Shown here: positions 1-11,667 of the stretch, one piece after another
How positions within the stretch are numbered: position 1 is the stretch's first letter
How the letters are laid out: every line of letters starts with the position of its first letter
Source of the DNA: Pardosa pseudoannulata
Taxonomy: Eukaryota; Arthropoda; Arachnida; Araneae; Lycosidae
Assembly (NCBI GenBank): GCA_032207245.1
Contig: CM063509.1
Coordinates: forward strand, 57,429,744 to 57,493,743
Direction of reading: 5' to 3'
DNA length: 64,000 bases
Notes under the pieces: model-generated
Seen by the model: only the letters and a program-made list of their open reading frames with translations
Told to the model about the DNA's origin: nothing
Database searches by the model: none
Made by a program: the position numbers and the translations under genes

Positions 1-1064
1 GGCATTTAGAAGGTCTCGCGAGGAAAATTGTTGGGGTTTTTTATGCTTACTGATTGAAATCTGAGGATTAGCAGACTAGGCTCAAAATATCCTGTTTTAC
101 CATGCCATAAATATAGGCAATAATTTCGTCGTTGTATTGATGTCACATTACAGAATCAAACTGGGAAGATGCATTTCATGGTAGGCATTGCTTACTTTGC
201 TTTTGCGGTCGGTAAGTTTCTGGTATGAATCAAGGTGAGACAGTATCACATTGACGAACGTTAGGGAGAGGTACATCGTATAAAGCGATTAAAAATCCCA
301 TACTATGTCAAATGGTTTCTTTTTTTCGGTAGATAACCTTGTATGAAAAATTCAGATTGTTCACACACAAAAAAAACAAGCATTTGAGATTAAAAACATT
401 TCTGCAGGTGCTTGCATACCAGGAAAGGATTCTTGAATGTTCGCTAAAAAATGAGCGCATATTGGCTGCTACTCACGGTGATTTTCTAAAGATTATCACT
501 AGATTATCTAATGACGTCACTAGAAGTGCATTTCGGTAAGCTGGGTTATGTCAAATATGGGAGCTTTTGCTACTTTGCAGATGATCTTCATCATAATGAC
601 ATAACCAATCGAAAAAATAAATAATATTACAAAATTGTTATGTATATAAATGTAAATATTCTGTACCAGTACTATGTGTGTATGCTGTAAATAGCGGAAG
701 ATGTCTATACAATGCAATTCGAATTGCTGTAAAGCGTCTACGATCGCCTAAATTCCCTGCAATTTTTAATCACCAAGACGTAAAAAACGAAGTATAGACG
801 AAGCTTATCTAAGTGGGCTAATTTCGTTATTTGGCGAGATATCGCCAAGTCAGCGATTGTTCTGGATACTTAATTTTTGTTGCCAATTTAGCAATATTCC
901 GCAACAGTTTGGCTAGGTTTTGGACTGTAGAATATTTTTCAGGTGTCTCGAAATTCTCGATAGGTGTTAAGACGAAAAGAAAGAAACTAACGCAGTTAGT
1001 TCAGTTCAAATTTTAGTGTCGTCTGTTGACGGACATCTGTGCGACATGATTGCTTCTTATTAGT
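1..1064. other. no gene seen
   Basis: AT-rich sequence with only short open frames (66 codons or fewer) that resemble no family and carry no splice-site context. I see no RNA gene or transposon end that I can support. Confidence 0.5.
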
Positions 1065-1068
1065 TTAA

Positions 1069-1498
1069 ACCCTTAACGTGTACGCTCGAGTTAACTCGAG
1101 CGCACTAAACTGACCAAACTCTGGGCACGCGAGATAATTCGAGCGGCGTTGTACTTTATGTTGCTATAATTTTTCACTCTCGAATGCAATCAAGAATTGA
1201 AAATAACAATGTAAAAGCAAAAAAAACAAACGATCGTTTTATTGATATTTATTATTTATATGAGATTGTAAGCTATAACACTTACTTATTCAAGCATAAA
1301 ATATATATTTTTTTTCTACTTATCACTTACGACATATCTCTTTCTTGTGAGCCGCTTTTCAACAGCATATTCAGATTCAGATTCTGATTAGCTCATTTTT
1401 CAATATATATTTACGTTCTAAATTGTGTTCGTTACATAAAAAAATGGATTTTTTTTTTGGATGGTCTTTTTTTTAAAAAAAACCTGTGCATTAAGGTG
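1069..1498. mobile_element. TTAA-flanked MITE (piggyBac-like)
   Basis: A 430-bp non-coding segment is bounded by TTAA at 1065-1068 and 1499-1502. The two ends read inward as ACCCTTAACGTGTACG and CACCTTAATGCACAGG, an imperfect inverted repeat. TTAA target duplication with short inverted ends is the hallmark of piggyBac-type non-autonomous elements. The inner left end carries a CTCGAGTTAACTCGAG palindrome at about 1085-1100. The 67-codon frame inside it is not convincing coding sequence. Confidence 0.5.
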
Positions 1499-1502
1499 TT
1501 AA

Positions 1503-2394
1503 TGTTGTGAACTATTAATAGAGTACTGAACTGTGTGCTCGGTTGTAAATATACTGAGAAATTATCACATTGGGAGGTCTTTGCTCAATATATCTCCAAA
1601 CTGTTGATTGCTCTGTGGCATTAATCAGTGTGAATTACTGTGAAGTAAATAATAATAATAGTAATAATTGGTTCCAGAATAATGTTAAATTATATTGGGA
1701 AAATAATAACGCAAAGTGAATGATTTTATTCTCTACTTCTGTAATCTTTTTTTGTTTTAAGCTGAAACAAAGAGACGACAAAATAGATGCCTCCAAACAA
1801 TTTCCGCTCAATAGAAGAAAGATAAAGTTTTATACCGGTAAATGAAAAAAAGGGAAAAACTGTATTTACACCGCCGAAAAGAGAGCTAAAGTGTTTACAA
1901 AAGTAATAAAGGTTTCTGAAAAGAAAAAAAAATTGAACAAATATGCCGTACCTGGACAATAACTATTCCTTTTTGACTGAAATCGGAACCGTTTTTATGA
2001 TTAGGTTTTGTCGAAAAGACGATTCCATAACAACTGCTAAGTAGTATTTGTTGTCAAGTAGATGCAAATTGCTCGTTGCAGACAAAGAAGAGTCAAGATA
2101 ACATGTAATAGCTTTTATTCGGTGCGGAGCCACCTAGCTCGCAGTTTTAACACAAGCCTGTAACAGATATTCTACAACTATTCTAATACTACAGAAAAGG
2201 AAAAATTTTACGAGTCTTCTTGACTATTTAAGGAAGCGAACATGAAATAACTGAAATAAACTTCTTTTGACTCAGAATAGAACCGAAGACCTTTTGGTTC
2301 GTACCCCACGACTATATTCATTGTGCCATGGAGTTTGGCGGTTTTCATTTACGAAGTACTGTTGCTGCACAAAGTCTGACATAAGAGCTACTGA
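1503..2394. other. no gene seen
   Basis: AT-rich sequence. At about 2280-2330 there is a GGTTCGTACCCC stretch that resembles a tRNA B box, so a very decayed tRNA-derived SINE may abut the tandem repeat that follows. Nothing else can be supported. Confidence 0.4.
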
Positions 2395-2654
2395 TCTCAA
2401 AGACATGATTAGTCTGACTGACACGACTAGTTTACCTCATGGCTGGGACGAGAACATATTAACTGATGAGCTGACGGCTAGGGAGAGAATATATTAACTA
2501 GCTAGCTGACGGCTGGGTACAGAATCTCAAAGACGTGATTAGTCTGATTGACACGACTAGTTTATCTCACGGCTGGGACGAGAACATACTAACTGATGAG
2601 CTGACGGCTGTGAATAGAATATACTAACTAGCTAGCTGACAGCTGGGTACAGAA
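2395..2654. repeat. 130-bp tandem duplication
   Basis: Two adjacent copies with a 130-bp period start at 2395 (TCTCAAAGACATGATTAG) and 2525 (TCTCAAAGACGTGATTAG). Each copy is itself made of two related halves ending in GAGCTGACGGCT and GCTAGCTGACGGCTGG. The divergence is low, so the duplication is fairly recent. Confidence 0.85.
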
Positions 2655-3390
2655 TATGAACTCTTTATCGAAAATATAAAATCTTACACTATGGCTTTTT
2701 TTTTGGGGGGGGGTTGTGGATGACCATTTATAATTTGCGAGGGCTTGTTTGAGGTGTTCTTGGACCTCTTCACTGGATCTTCCACTTTTCCTTTTTGTTT
2801 TTAGTCTAACCGAACAGATAGCGTGGGATGCTATTCTGAGCGGTACAAGTGGCTGGTACGAAGATTAACTACCGCAAGTTATGTGACTCTATAGTGTCAC
2901 GGGAGATTTACCTGTTTGATTTTACCACTTCTGTGACATCAAAAGAGAATTAAAATTGCGTCTTCATAGCCCACAGGTTGTTCACATCTGTGTGTTTTCC
3001 AGAGATCTTGTTTGTTTCCCACACTTAGGGTCTTTGAAGGTTTTTCCCTGATTACTTTTGTTTTCGGGGGGTTTATTCTTAGATCTGTTATCCCTATATT
3101 ACACTATTCACCATATTATAATATTATTCCTTTCCTCTATTACACATATACATTCACTTCCAAAAATTAAGCACGAACATGAAAATGCTAATTTCCGGAA
3201 GCCAATCAGAATGGAAGAGGATGTAATTTGGTGCAGAGGTAGATGGAAGGATGCAAATACGTTAGTTAACTGCAAATCGTGCTTTCATGTCAATAAATAT
3301 GCAAAAAGGTCAGTCTTATAAGATGCCAGCTTTATGAAGGGTTGATTGTAAGTGCTAATAGAAGGTGTTTAAAACTTTAGTACAATTTGT
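2655..3390. other. no gene seen
   Basis: Includes a T/G homopolymer run at about 2697-2713. No coding frame here matches a family. It probably includes the 5' non-coding part of the Tc1-like copy that follows, but I could not find that element's terminal inverted repeats. Confidence 0.4.
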
Positions 3391-3436
3391 TTTCAAGACA
3401 TACGCGTTTCTATTATTTCCAAAATACGAATGGGAG

Positions 3437-4437
3437 ATTCGCTGGCGTGCTGTGGGGCGCATTGAAGCAGGATAGTCGATCCCAGATGTTGCTCTTTTCT
3501 TCGGCGTTCATCATTCTGCAATTTCACGTTTATGGAAACAATTACAAACCACACAGACAGTTGTCCGAAGGCCCATAGCGGGTTGCTCAAGGATTACAAC
3601 CCCCTAGGAAGATCGATATATTGCTATTTTAGCCAAGCGGAATCGCAGAGCGGCCTCCACACATGTGACATCTATGGTTACAGAGTTTATTGATAAGGCG
3701 GTATCTACAGCTAATGTACGCCGAAGATTACATATGAGTGGACTGTACGCCCGGGTACCTCTAGTTTGTGTTTTTCTATCAGCCCAATCAAGAGGGGCAC
3801 GATTAAAGTGGTGCCGGGAACATGTCAATTGGACTGTGTCTGAGTGGGACAATGTCATGTTTACTGATAAGTCAAGATTTGCTATAGAGCCAGATGACAA
3901 GCATATAAGGATATAGAGTGAACAAGGAACACGCAATCAACCCCAAAACATCGCCGAACATCACGCATTTCGAGGACGAAGCATTATGGTGTGGGCAGGG
4001 ATTTCATTAGGATACCGCACCGATCTGTACATCTTTAAACGGGGTTCTGTGACAGCTGTTCGGTGTCGAGATGAAGTCCTAGAACCCATTGTGAGATTTC
4101 ACGCTGCAGCAGTTGGCCCTAATTTTGTTTTAATGGATGATAACGCACGTCCCCATAGAGCTGACATCGTCAATGATTACCTGGATAGTGAAGAGATTGC
4201 GCGAATGGCGTGGCCAACATATTCGCTGGACCTTATACCCATTGAAAATCTTTGGGATGTTTTCGGCCGTGCTGTATCTTCAAGTTTCCCATTCCAGCCA
4301 CTCTTATTGAGCTGGAAACTGCTCTACAAGAAGAATGGCGATTGCTTAATCCTGCAGTGGTTGACCACCTAATTGAAAGCATGGTCACAATATGTAAACT
4401 TTTTACACAGATAAGGGAGGATGACATACCCTATTAA
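3437..4437 (+). pseudogene. Tc1-like (DD34E) transposase pseudogene
   Basis: A transposase of the Tc1/mariner superfamily that would bind terminal repeats and carry out cut-and-paste transposition into TA. One frame reads from 3437 to about 4285 and is broken by stops at 3473, 3605 and 3914; it then shifts by one frame for the C-terminus (ends 4437, DDIPY). The N-terminal helix-turn-helix part reads DVALFFGVHHSAISRLWKQL. The catalytic motifs are visible: first Asp in NVMFTDKSRF (about 3863), second in VLMDDNARPHRA (about 4128), and Glu in DLIPIENLWD (about 4230-4260). The three catalytic acids are kept although the frame is dead. The terminal inverted repeats were not recognised, so the element's full extent is unknown. 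Confidence 0.9.
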
Positions 4438-5280
<843 letters not shown>

Positions 5281-5919
5281 TAATACATCAAAACTTATAG
5301 CTCCTAAAGTTCTTAAAAATTCTTCTGATTCAGTTCTACTTTTCTTAATGCTAACTTTCCCAGGCACCCAAAATATGTTAAGCACATGAATTATTGTTTA
5401 TAATCGAATAAAAGTAAGCTGTTATCGTCCAGGTGTTATTATATCAAGCGTTTTCAAAGCCCGATGTAACATGTGCCTCCACCAAACTCATCCTGTTCTA
5501 CAGAGTGTACAAGCACCATAATTTGGTTGGTTGGTTGGGATATTGATAAAATATAAAGCCTAGTAGATAAGTACTTCAGATTGGCATTACTTCCACGCTT
5601 CCCCAAACTAAATTTACTTTTAAGATGGCATTTCTCGTAAGGCTTATGCTCGGTCAGGGTGTAAGTGTTTTACTTTTAAAATGGTCCTTGCTATATTTCT
5701 TTTCATAGGTAACTATAGGCTGTTCTATCACGTGATATATACATAGAAAAAATTCTATAACTCTTTTGTTAAGATGAGGCAGACAAAGCGTCTAGGCCAG
5801 CCGCGCGTATAAGTGGAGTACACGTAAGAAAATACAAAATTGGAAAAAAAAACTAATTCTTCCCGCTGAATTTTGTTTATTTGAATTTAAATAAAGACGT
5901 AAATAGGATATAAAATGAT
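5281..5919. other. no gene seen
   Basis: Ordinary AT-rich DNA with a (GGTT)n-like patch at about 5524-5540. No coding or RNA feature is supported. Confidence 0.4.
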
Positions 5920-6245
5920 TTTTAGGCTATGATGCCAAAGGGACCACACTCGGTCGGAGTTATGCCAAACATGGCGTCTTGGTGAAAAAAAGAAATGGTA
6001 CTCAAACTGCCGCAGAAGATTCTAAGCTCCACACTCCTTTTCCCTTGCTCTCTCTCCGAGGGGGGCCTGCAGATCTCTCGAAAAAGTTCGTTGGTCAGCG
6101 TTGCCTTGGCCGAAGCGGGCTACTCCGCGGTTAGCAACCCCTCTTGACCAATGAGGTCGAAGGAGGGTCACTCACTTCGCTTTTGGTTCTAGGTCAGTTT
6201 TGCTCTGGTGTTGTTGAACTGTAACTCTTCGTTACACCTTTAATG
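5920..6245. other. GC-rich island of unknown nature
   Basis: About 300 bp are clearly richer in G+C and CpG than their surroundings. They contain AACATGGCGTCTTGG (about 5968), a TGACCAATGAG CCAAT-like box (about 6145) and CCGCGG. This could be a promoter or first exon of an unseen gene, or a piece of an unrecognised transposon. I see no open frame and no splice donor that decides between these. Confidence 0.3.
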
Positions 6246-6689
6246 CATAGTGTCTCTATTTAGATACCACTAAAAATAGCTTGTATAATTTTTACGTTCT
6301 CTCAGAAAGAATTTTCCTTTTGAAAGAAGATAGAGGGAAATCTTATAAACAATCTACACAATTTTCAAGTAATTTTTTATTATTTAAAAATCTTCCATTT
6401 GGCACAGCGAACATAAATTTACTATTTCGGGAGGCACATAGAATGAAATCATAACAATTTGCTTAATCTGTTATAAAACTCCATTTTACAGTTTTTATTT
6501 TAGGCGTAATACTAAATAAATCTTTTTCGAAGTTTCTCCTTTTTCATAATTGTCATCCAATGATGTTTTAAACGGTACTTGATCACTAGCGTAAAAGGCT
6601 GTAGTATTCAAATTTTGTAAATTACATATTTATTTTATTCTGAGCAGTTAATAATTAATATTCAGATGGACATTCATATGTAATCAGCT

Positions 6690-7012
6690 GAAATGGCATT
6701 GTTTCTAATGCCACTTGGACGAGCCAAGCACGTGGGTCAGAGGCCACACGAATTAAGGCGCAGGGGTGCAACTTTTGTTTGACGAGTACTGTAGGGTGTA
6801 AGACGCCTTAGGTCAAGTGGGTCCTCGTAATTTAGAATCAGGGACCAAACACAAGATTCACAAGCTTGGACTGCTACCCCCAGAGGTACTGTTTGAAAAC
6901 TTGGAGAACATTACGACCACGAACACGGCATATCTTAGGCTGGTTAGGGACCGAAAACCGCAACCTTCCAGCTACGAGATCGTTGCTTTTGGTTGACTGA
7001 GCTACCGCGGCT
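6690..7012 (-). mobile_element. tRNA-derived SINE, family 1 (minus copy)
   Basis: On the minus strand the copy begins with a tRNA-like head (GAGCCGCGGTAGCTCAGTC, an A-box-like block) at about 7010. It continues through a body containing CTCTGGGGGTAGCAGTCC and GTGTTTGGTCCCTG and ends near CTTGG...GGCATT at about 6700. Related copies lie at 14683-15270, 18175-18420, 24540-24900 and 37375-37790. Confidence 0.75.
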
Positions 7013-7879
7013 CAGAAATGGCATTGACCCCTTGCCTGTTTTGCACGTACACTGTACGGGCGTGGTTACCGTGCCTTCAATGATTTATCCGTACGGCGTA
7101 CAGGCAATCTGATTTCTTTGTCGTACTTTTAGGTCAAATTAGTCGTATAGATGTCCACGAGATGTTAGTTATTGATGTGTATTCTGTTTGGTTTAAAAGC
7201 GCGGGATTTCTGATAGATTTTGCATTACTCCAAAAGTTTTTACTTTTGAGTTTTTGGCTTGATTTCAACTTGAATTTTCGGGAGACTAACAAAGAGTGAC
7301 TTTTTAGAGATAATTCCACCTACAGACAAAAAACACCTGAAAACCAGTGCTATATGTGTTCTCTGAAGAATAATGACAGCGGCAAAAGAATTAGACAGAA
7401 ACTAGGTTTTTTCGTCAGGACTGTTACGTTGGACTATGCCTATTTATGTTTCAAGAAGTATCGCTTTATCATACTAATTCTGATCTTTCAGTAAACAGGT
7501 TTAAGTAAATGTACTTGTAGTATTTGTATTCGAAAATAATTGTGTAGTAATTGTAATAATAAAAAAAAATTTTTTTTGCATAACTGTAAACGTAACTCTG
7601 GCGAACATGAGATAAAAAATCAACTTCCAGGTAAAACGTTATTTTATTTCTTGTAAAAAAATTTTACACGTTTAAAATAATTAGAAATATTATTTTAAAT
7701 AACATTTTCCAGGTTACAAATGTAAAATGAACAAAAATATGCAATAAAAAAATGTGACATTTTTTAGATCGAATTAGTGAAAAAAAATGAAACTGTTAAG
7801 GGGTTAAAGGTCATTGAAGGGTTAAATGAGAATCGCTCAAGATGGGGGGATAACCTATGGGGGAAATTCTCCCCATAGG
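7013..7879. other. no gene seen; palindrome at 7852-7881
   Basis: AT-rich DNA. At 7852-7881 an 11-bp perfect inverted repeat (AACCTATGGGG / CCCCATAGGTT) encloses 8 bp. The segment from about 7800 onward is related to the sequence just beyond the second zinc-finger exon (about 15290-15340), so it is the start of duplicated cassette A. Confidence 0.5.
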
Positions 7880-7883
7880 TTAA

Positions 7884-8123
7884 GACGTTGACTGCCAGAC
7901 GCATTTTCAATGGTTTGCCCAAGACGGTCAACTTCTCATTATGCGATGCATATTATGCTGAAATAATATTTGCAGCAGATAAAATGTGATATAAAATCAT
8001 GCTTGAAGCATTTTTCGTTGGAAGCCAAAGTGTTATGTTTTTTTATTATTTGCTGCGTCACCGATGGCACCCACGACGCTGTAGCCAAGTCGAGTACCGG
8101 TGACCCATATGGCAGTCAGCGTT
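7884..8123. mobile_element. 240-bp TTAA MITE beside the zinc-finger exon
   Basis: TTAA lies at 7880-7883 and 8124-8127. The inverted ends are GACGTTGACTGCCA and AACGCTGACTGCCA. The paralogous site in cassette C (about 15330, CATAGGTTAGCAAC) has no such segment, so this is a real insertion. On the minus strand it carries an AATAAA at 8042-8047, downstream of the adjacent zinc-finger exon's stop. Confidence 0.8.
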
Positions 8124-8181
8124 TTAACAATATGCCATATGGATAATATGATGGAACTGTACGTTCCATCTTAAACGGACT

Positions 8182-8501
8182 TTACTTGTCCTTGCAGTGG
8201 ATGAGTGCATGCCTGCGCAGATGTGACTTCCAGCCGAAGGCCATTCCACAAGTCTCGCACTCAAAAGGCCGCTCTCTGGTGTGGACGATCATGTGATTCC
8301 GAAGGTGGTGCTTCAGTGTGAAGGCACTGCCACACTGGGAACACCTGTAAGGTCTGTGACCCGAATGGGACGCCATGTGGGTACGCAGGTTCCAAGACTT
8401 GTCCGAAGAATACGAGCAGAACGTACACTGAAATCTCTTCAGGATGTTGCTTTTCCGGCCACTTACGAAATGTTGCTGGACTCCAAAAACAACTGGCATT
8501 T
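8182..8501 (-). CDS. three-C2H2 zinc-finger terminal exon (A)
   Basis: A candidate 3'-terminal exon encoding a DNA-binding C2H2 module. A minus-strand acceptor (GCTTTTCAG) ends at 8502; the exon opens with two bases completing a split codon, followed by an in-frame ATG. Counting from that Met, 105 residues follow to the stop. Finger 1 uses C25, C28, H41, H45; finger 2 C53, C56, H69, H73; finger 3 C81, C84, H97, H101. It is about 78% identical to exon C (15354-15679), which arose in the same duplicated cassette. The finger 2-3 linker is HTRERPF rather than the canonical TGERPF, and the AATAAA seen just after the stop in exon C is mutated here. The likely parent is a BTB-ZF/lola-like gene on the minus strand; an intronless small gene starting at this Met is the alternative. 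Confidence 0.75.
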
Positions 8502-9123
8502 CTGAAAAGCAAAATAACAGCAGTCAGAATTACAATATTTACTCGTGTGTAAAGTGCCATTTTTCCCTGAAGGAAAAAATGGCGAAAATTAATACCATAT
8601 CTGTACCGTGAATCTAAAATTTGGCGTGCAAGTAACTTTCCAGATAGTAAACCAACTGCTATACGCTGACAGAAAGAATAAAACTCAAGTGTTTTTTCTA
8701 TGTCAATTTCAATATTCAAAAATTATCTTTCAATTCTAAAAATTAACTCTTTCACGCTTGTTACCAGCCGTATGAGGTTGAAAGGGGGTCCGGCACTTAC
8801 GTAATGTTGCCGGACTCCGAAAACAACTGGCATTTCTGAAAAACAAAATAACAGCAGTCAGAATTACAATATTTACTCGTGTGTAAAGTGCCATTTTTTT
8901 CCTCGAGGGAAAAAATGGCGAAAATTAATATATGTATACCGTGCATCTAAAATTTGGCGTGCAAGTAACTTTCCAGATAGTAAACCAACTGCTATACGCT
9001 GACCCAAAGAATAAAACTCAAGTGATTTTTCTGTGTCCCTATCAATGTTCAAAAATTATCTTTTAATTCTAAAAATTAACTCTTTCATGCTTGTTACAAA
9101 CGTATAAGGTTGAAAGAGGGGAT
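8457..9123. repeat. 334-bp tandem duplication covering the exon A acceptor
   Basis: Unit 1 (8457-8790) and unit 2 (8791-9123) are near-identical with an offset of 334 bp. The unit contains the 5' end of exon A, its acceptor and upstream intron, so a second acceptor plus a 35-nt exon stub lies in unit 2 (about 8836 on the minus strand). Cassette C has a single unit. Confidence 0.85.
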
Positions 9124-9138
9124 TGCGGGTACTATTAA

Positions 9139-9774
9139 CACTAGATTTACGGATGTTGATCATATACCTATTTTTGCAGAAGTGAGCTAATTTGACTCAT
9201 ACAAGAAAATTGAAGTTCTTCGCAAAGAAAATAGTTCCAAATTAATTTAAATGAAATGTTTATTATCAAACAATTCATAGAAAACGTTTTTTACATATAA
9301 AATCTGTTTTTGAAACGCATGTTTCTCAAAAATTTCTATTATATTTAGCACAATGGTTTCTACATCTGTTTCTTTTGCATGATTGTTGAACTTGACAATT
9401 CTTCCGTGCGTCAGTAGCATGAATTTCTGTCATTGGAATGGAAGTGTTCTCGACTTCTTCTCTATATTTATTTCTTAGCTCTTCAGCCAATTGGAAAATA
9501 TCCCAGGCCTGATAGGACCAATAAATTTCATGTTATGCGATTAACTGTTAAACCATTCTATGAGTCAAATTGGCTCACAACCGTGAAAATAGGTATACCC
9601 CATTTGATAATGCGAAATGAAGGGGTCTGCGGGGAAGAGGAATGAAAGTTTACATATATTTTATTACTTAACTAAAAACCAACGTATGTTTTTGAAAAGT
9701 GATATTAAAGTTTTATATATATATAGTGATCAAATTTTTAATGAGTCAAATTGGTTCGGTCCGTAAATCTAGTG
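9139..9774. mobile_element. 636-bp piggyBac-like element
   Basis: TTAA lies at 9135-9138 and 9775-9778. The 15-bp terminal inverted repeat CACTAGATTTACGGA is perfect at both ends, with a shared subterminal AATTTGACTCAT. The open frame at 9433-9645 resembles no transposase, so the copy is non-autonomous. Cassette C at about 15951 (GGTACTATTACTGGCC) is the empty site. Confidence 0.9.
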
Positions 9775-10687
9775 TTAATATGACCGTATGGATTGAAATT
9801 AAGACCTCATGCCCGACCCATTAAAGTGACGTAGACAGAATTTTTTTTTTTTTTTTTTCGAGAATGATCCAAAGTAGAGTAAACTTTCAATCTAATAAAA
9901 AATTTTTTAACATACACATACATTCATAGCTTTAAACTCATACATAAATAATTACGGAAGTACATAATAATACATAATAAATCAGATCAGCAATGCTGAA
10001 CGTAATATCATTGGATTATGAAAAATATATTTGCAATCACAATATATCTTCTAATTTACGCTCTAAGTTACTCCTGTTACCAGGTATTAAATGTACCTGG
10101 TAAATACTGGCGCATACATGATTTACGCTTCAGTATTTAGAAGAAAAATTTATAAAGTAATTTTAAGAACTACAAAAATCAATAGGAATAAAAATTTATA
10201 AAATAAATGGAAAATAAAAATATATAGAAAAAGGAATTATAACATATACTTTTATTTTTCGTTTATAAAATTACATACTTTGCATGACAACAAAATTCGG
10301 AAACAGTATGGCATAATCAGTAATTTATAACTTACTGTTTTATAGTAGTAAATTAATTCTTCTAGATTTTAAGCCCAGCTTTCTTGAACCCCCTTCTGCG
10401 TTTATAATCATCATCGTCTTGTGACCAGTTTTATTGTAAAGAAATGTTTTTGCTCTTTTCATAGTTGGGAACCATCTTTCAACACTTACAGGGGACACCA
10501 GACCAATTCCTTCATTACAAAATACGTTCTTGACACGTATCTACAATTAGCCGTAATAATGACATCCTAGATTGTAAGCGAACTACTACGCTGACCTAAT
10601 GAATTAAATGTCGTCCTAAAATTGACTTATTTAGGCTTGTTACCAGTTGCTTTCGGACGTAGCCAGAATTTTCTTTCGAGGAGGTTT

Positions 10688-10885
10688 GGTTTGGAGAGTT
10701 ACAGTCTATTTTTTTACTCACAAAGGCTAATGAGACCGAGACCTACTGCTTGAAGCCGATTTTGAACTCAACGCTGGCGTGGTATGGGATGCAAACAACC
10801 ATGCCACAGTGTGATAACAGTCCATGAACTTTGGTACTATAGATCAGCGCCCAATCGGCCATTGTTCGGCTTATTCCGTAGAGGT
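10688..10885 (-). mobile_element. tRNA-derived SINE, family 2 (decayed)
   Basis: Shares the body GGTTTGGTTTGGAGAG...TAATGAGACCGAGACCTACTGCTTGAAGCCG with the better copy at 60373-60549. On the minus strand the tRNA-like head is at its right end (GCCGAACAATGGCCGATTGG), but the B box is degraded. Confidence 0.7.
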
Positions 10886-10916
10886 CTTAATTCAAAGTAC
10901 AGTGAATTTTCACTTT

Positions 10917-11030
10917 TACACACACACACACACACACACACATTTATAGATAGATATATAAATATATATACATACTTATATATACACACATTTATATTTA
11001 TATACATATATATATGTATATACATATATC
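10917..11030. repeat. (CA)n and TA-rich microsatellite
   Basis: A (CA)n tract is followed by imperfect TATA/TACA repeats, directly next to the 3' end of the minus-strand LINE. A simple-repeat tail is usual at LINE insertions. Confidence 0.9.
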
Positions 11031-11585
11031 ATCATCAGCATTGGCACGACAGCCCTTTGTGGGCCTGGGCCTTCCTTAGAAGCTTTTCCCAATCTGCCCT
11101 TCTCCCAGCAATTGATCTCCAGTTCTTTACCTTTAAGATGACAAAATCTTCATTCACACAGTCTTTCCACCGTTTTTTAGGCCTTTTTTTTGGTGTTTTA
11201 TTGGAAGGGAGTGCATTAAAATCCCTCAAAGTTGTTCGTTCTGGGCTCGTTCTCATTACATATCCTGCCTATCTCATTCTATTCATCTTTATAGATTTGA
11301 TAACATCATCACTGTTAAAGATCTTATATAATTCAAAATTATATCTTTTTCTCCAGTTGTTATTTTCAAAGACAGCACCAAAGATGGTTCGCAGGATCTT
11401 CCTTTCGAAGGTTGCCAACATCCTCTCTTCTTTTCTTGTTAGGGTCCAAGTCTCCGAGGCATAAGTCAAAACTGATTTGATCAATACCTTATACAGTAAT
11501 ATCTTTGTGTTTCTTTTTATCAAGTAGGATTTCAGTAGTGATCTTAAACCAAAAAAACAGCGATTGGCTGCAGCCTTAAGATATC
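11031..11585 (-). pseudogene. RTE/BovB-like LINE, reverse transcriptase C-terminus
   Basis: A 5'-truncated non-LTR retrotransposon copy. Reading on the minus strand from about 11585, the frame contains AAANRCFFGLRSLLKS, LLYKVLIKSVLTYASETWTL and FERKILRTIFG, which are typical of the thumb and downstream region of RTE-type reverse transcriptases. It continues in a second frame from 11256 with KKRPKKRWKDCVNEDF and NWRSIAGRRADW to a stop at 11035. A single frameshift lies at about 11256-11269. The 3' end carries GATGATGAT-like repeats (11030-11040), as RTE elements often do. The residues before AAANR come from flanking duplicated DNA, not from the LINE. Confidence 0.85.
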
Positions 11586-11667
11586 TATAGTTTAGCAAGC
11601 ATGCATGCATAAATACGTCATAAAAGGAATCAGTAACTCTGAACATTATTTCGTTGCATCTTGAAAA

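Larger units (their letters stand above)
8130..10560. repeat. duplicated cassette, copy A
   Basis: From the zinc-finger exon rightward this segment aligns, with moderate divergence, to cassette C (15290-17290). Landmarks are the exon itself, AAGACCTCAT (about 9800 and 15970), TACCAGGT near 10080 and 16250, and the pair CATACTTTGCATGAC (about 10272) / CATACCTTGTATGAC (about 17057). The right part of A also matches copy B. Confidence 0.8.

Noticed and set aside
8261..8719. A 152-codon minus-strand frame over exon A, and the 236-codon frame 15172-15882 over exon C
   Set aside because: They are shadow frames of the zinc-finger exons running into intron; the C2H2 frame is the conserved one.
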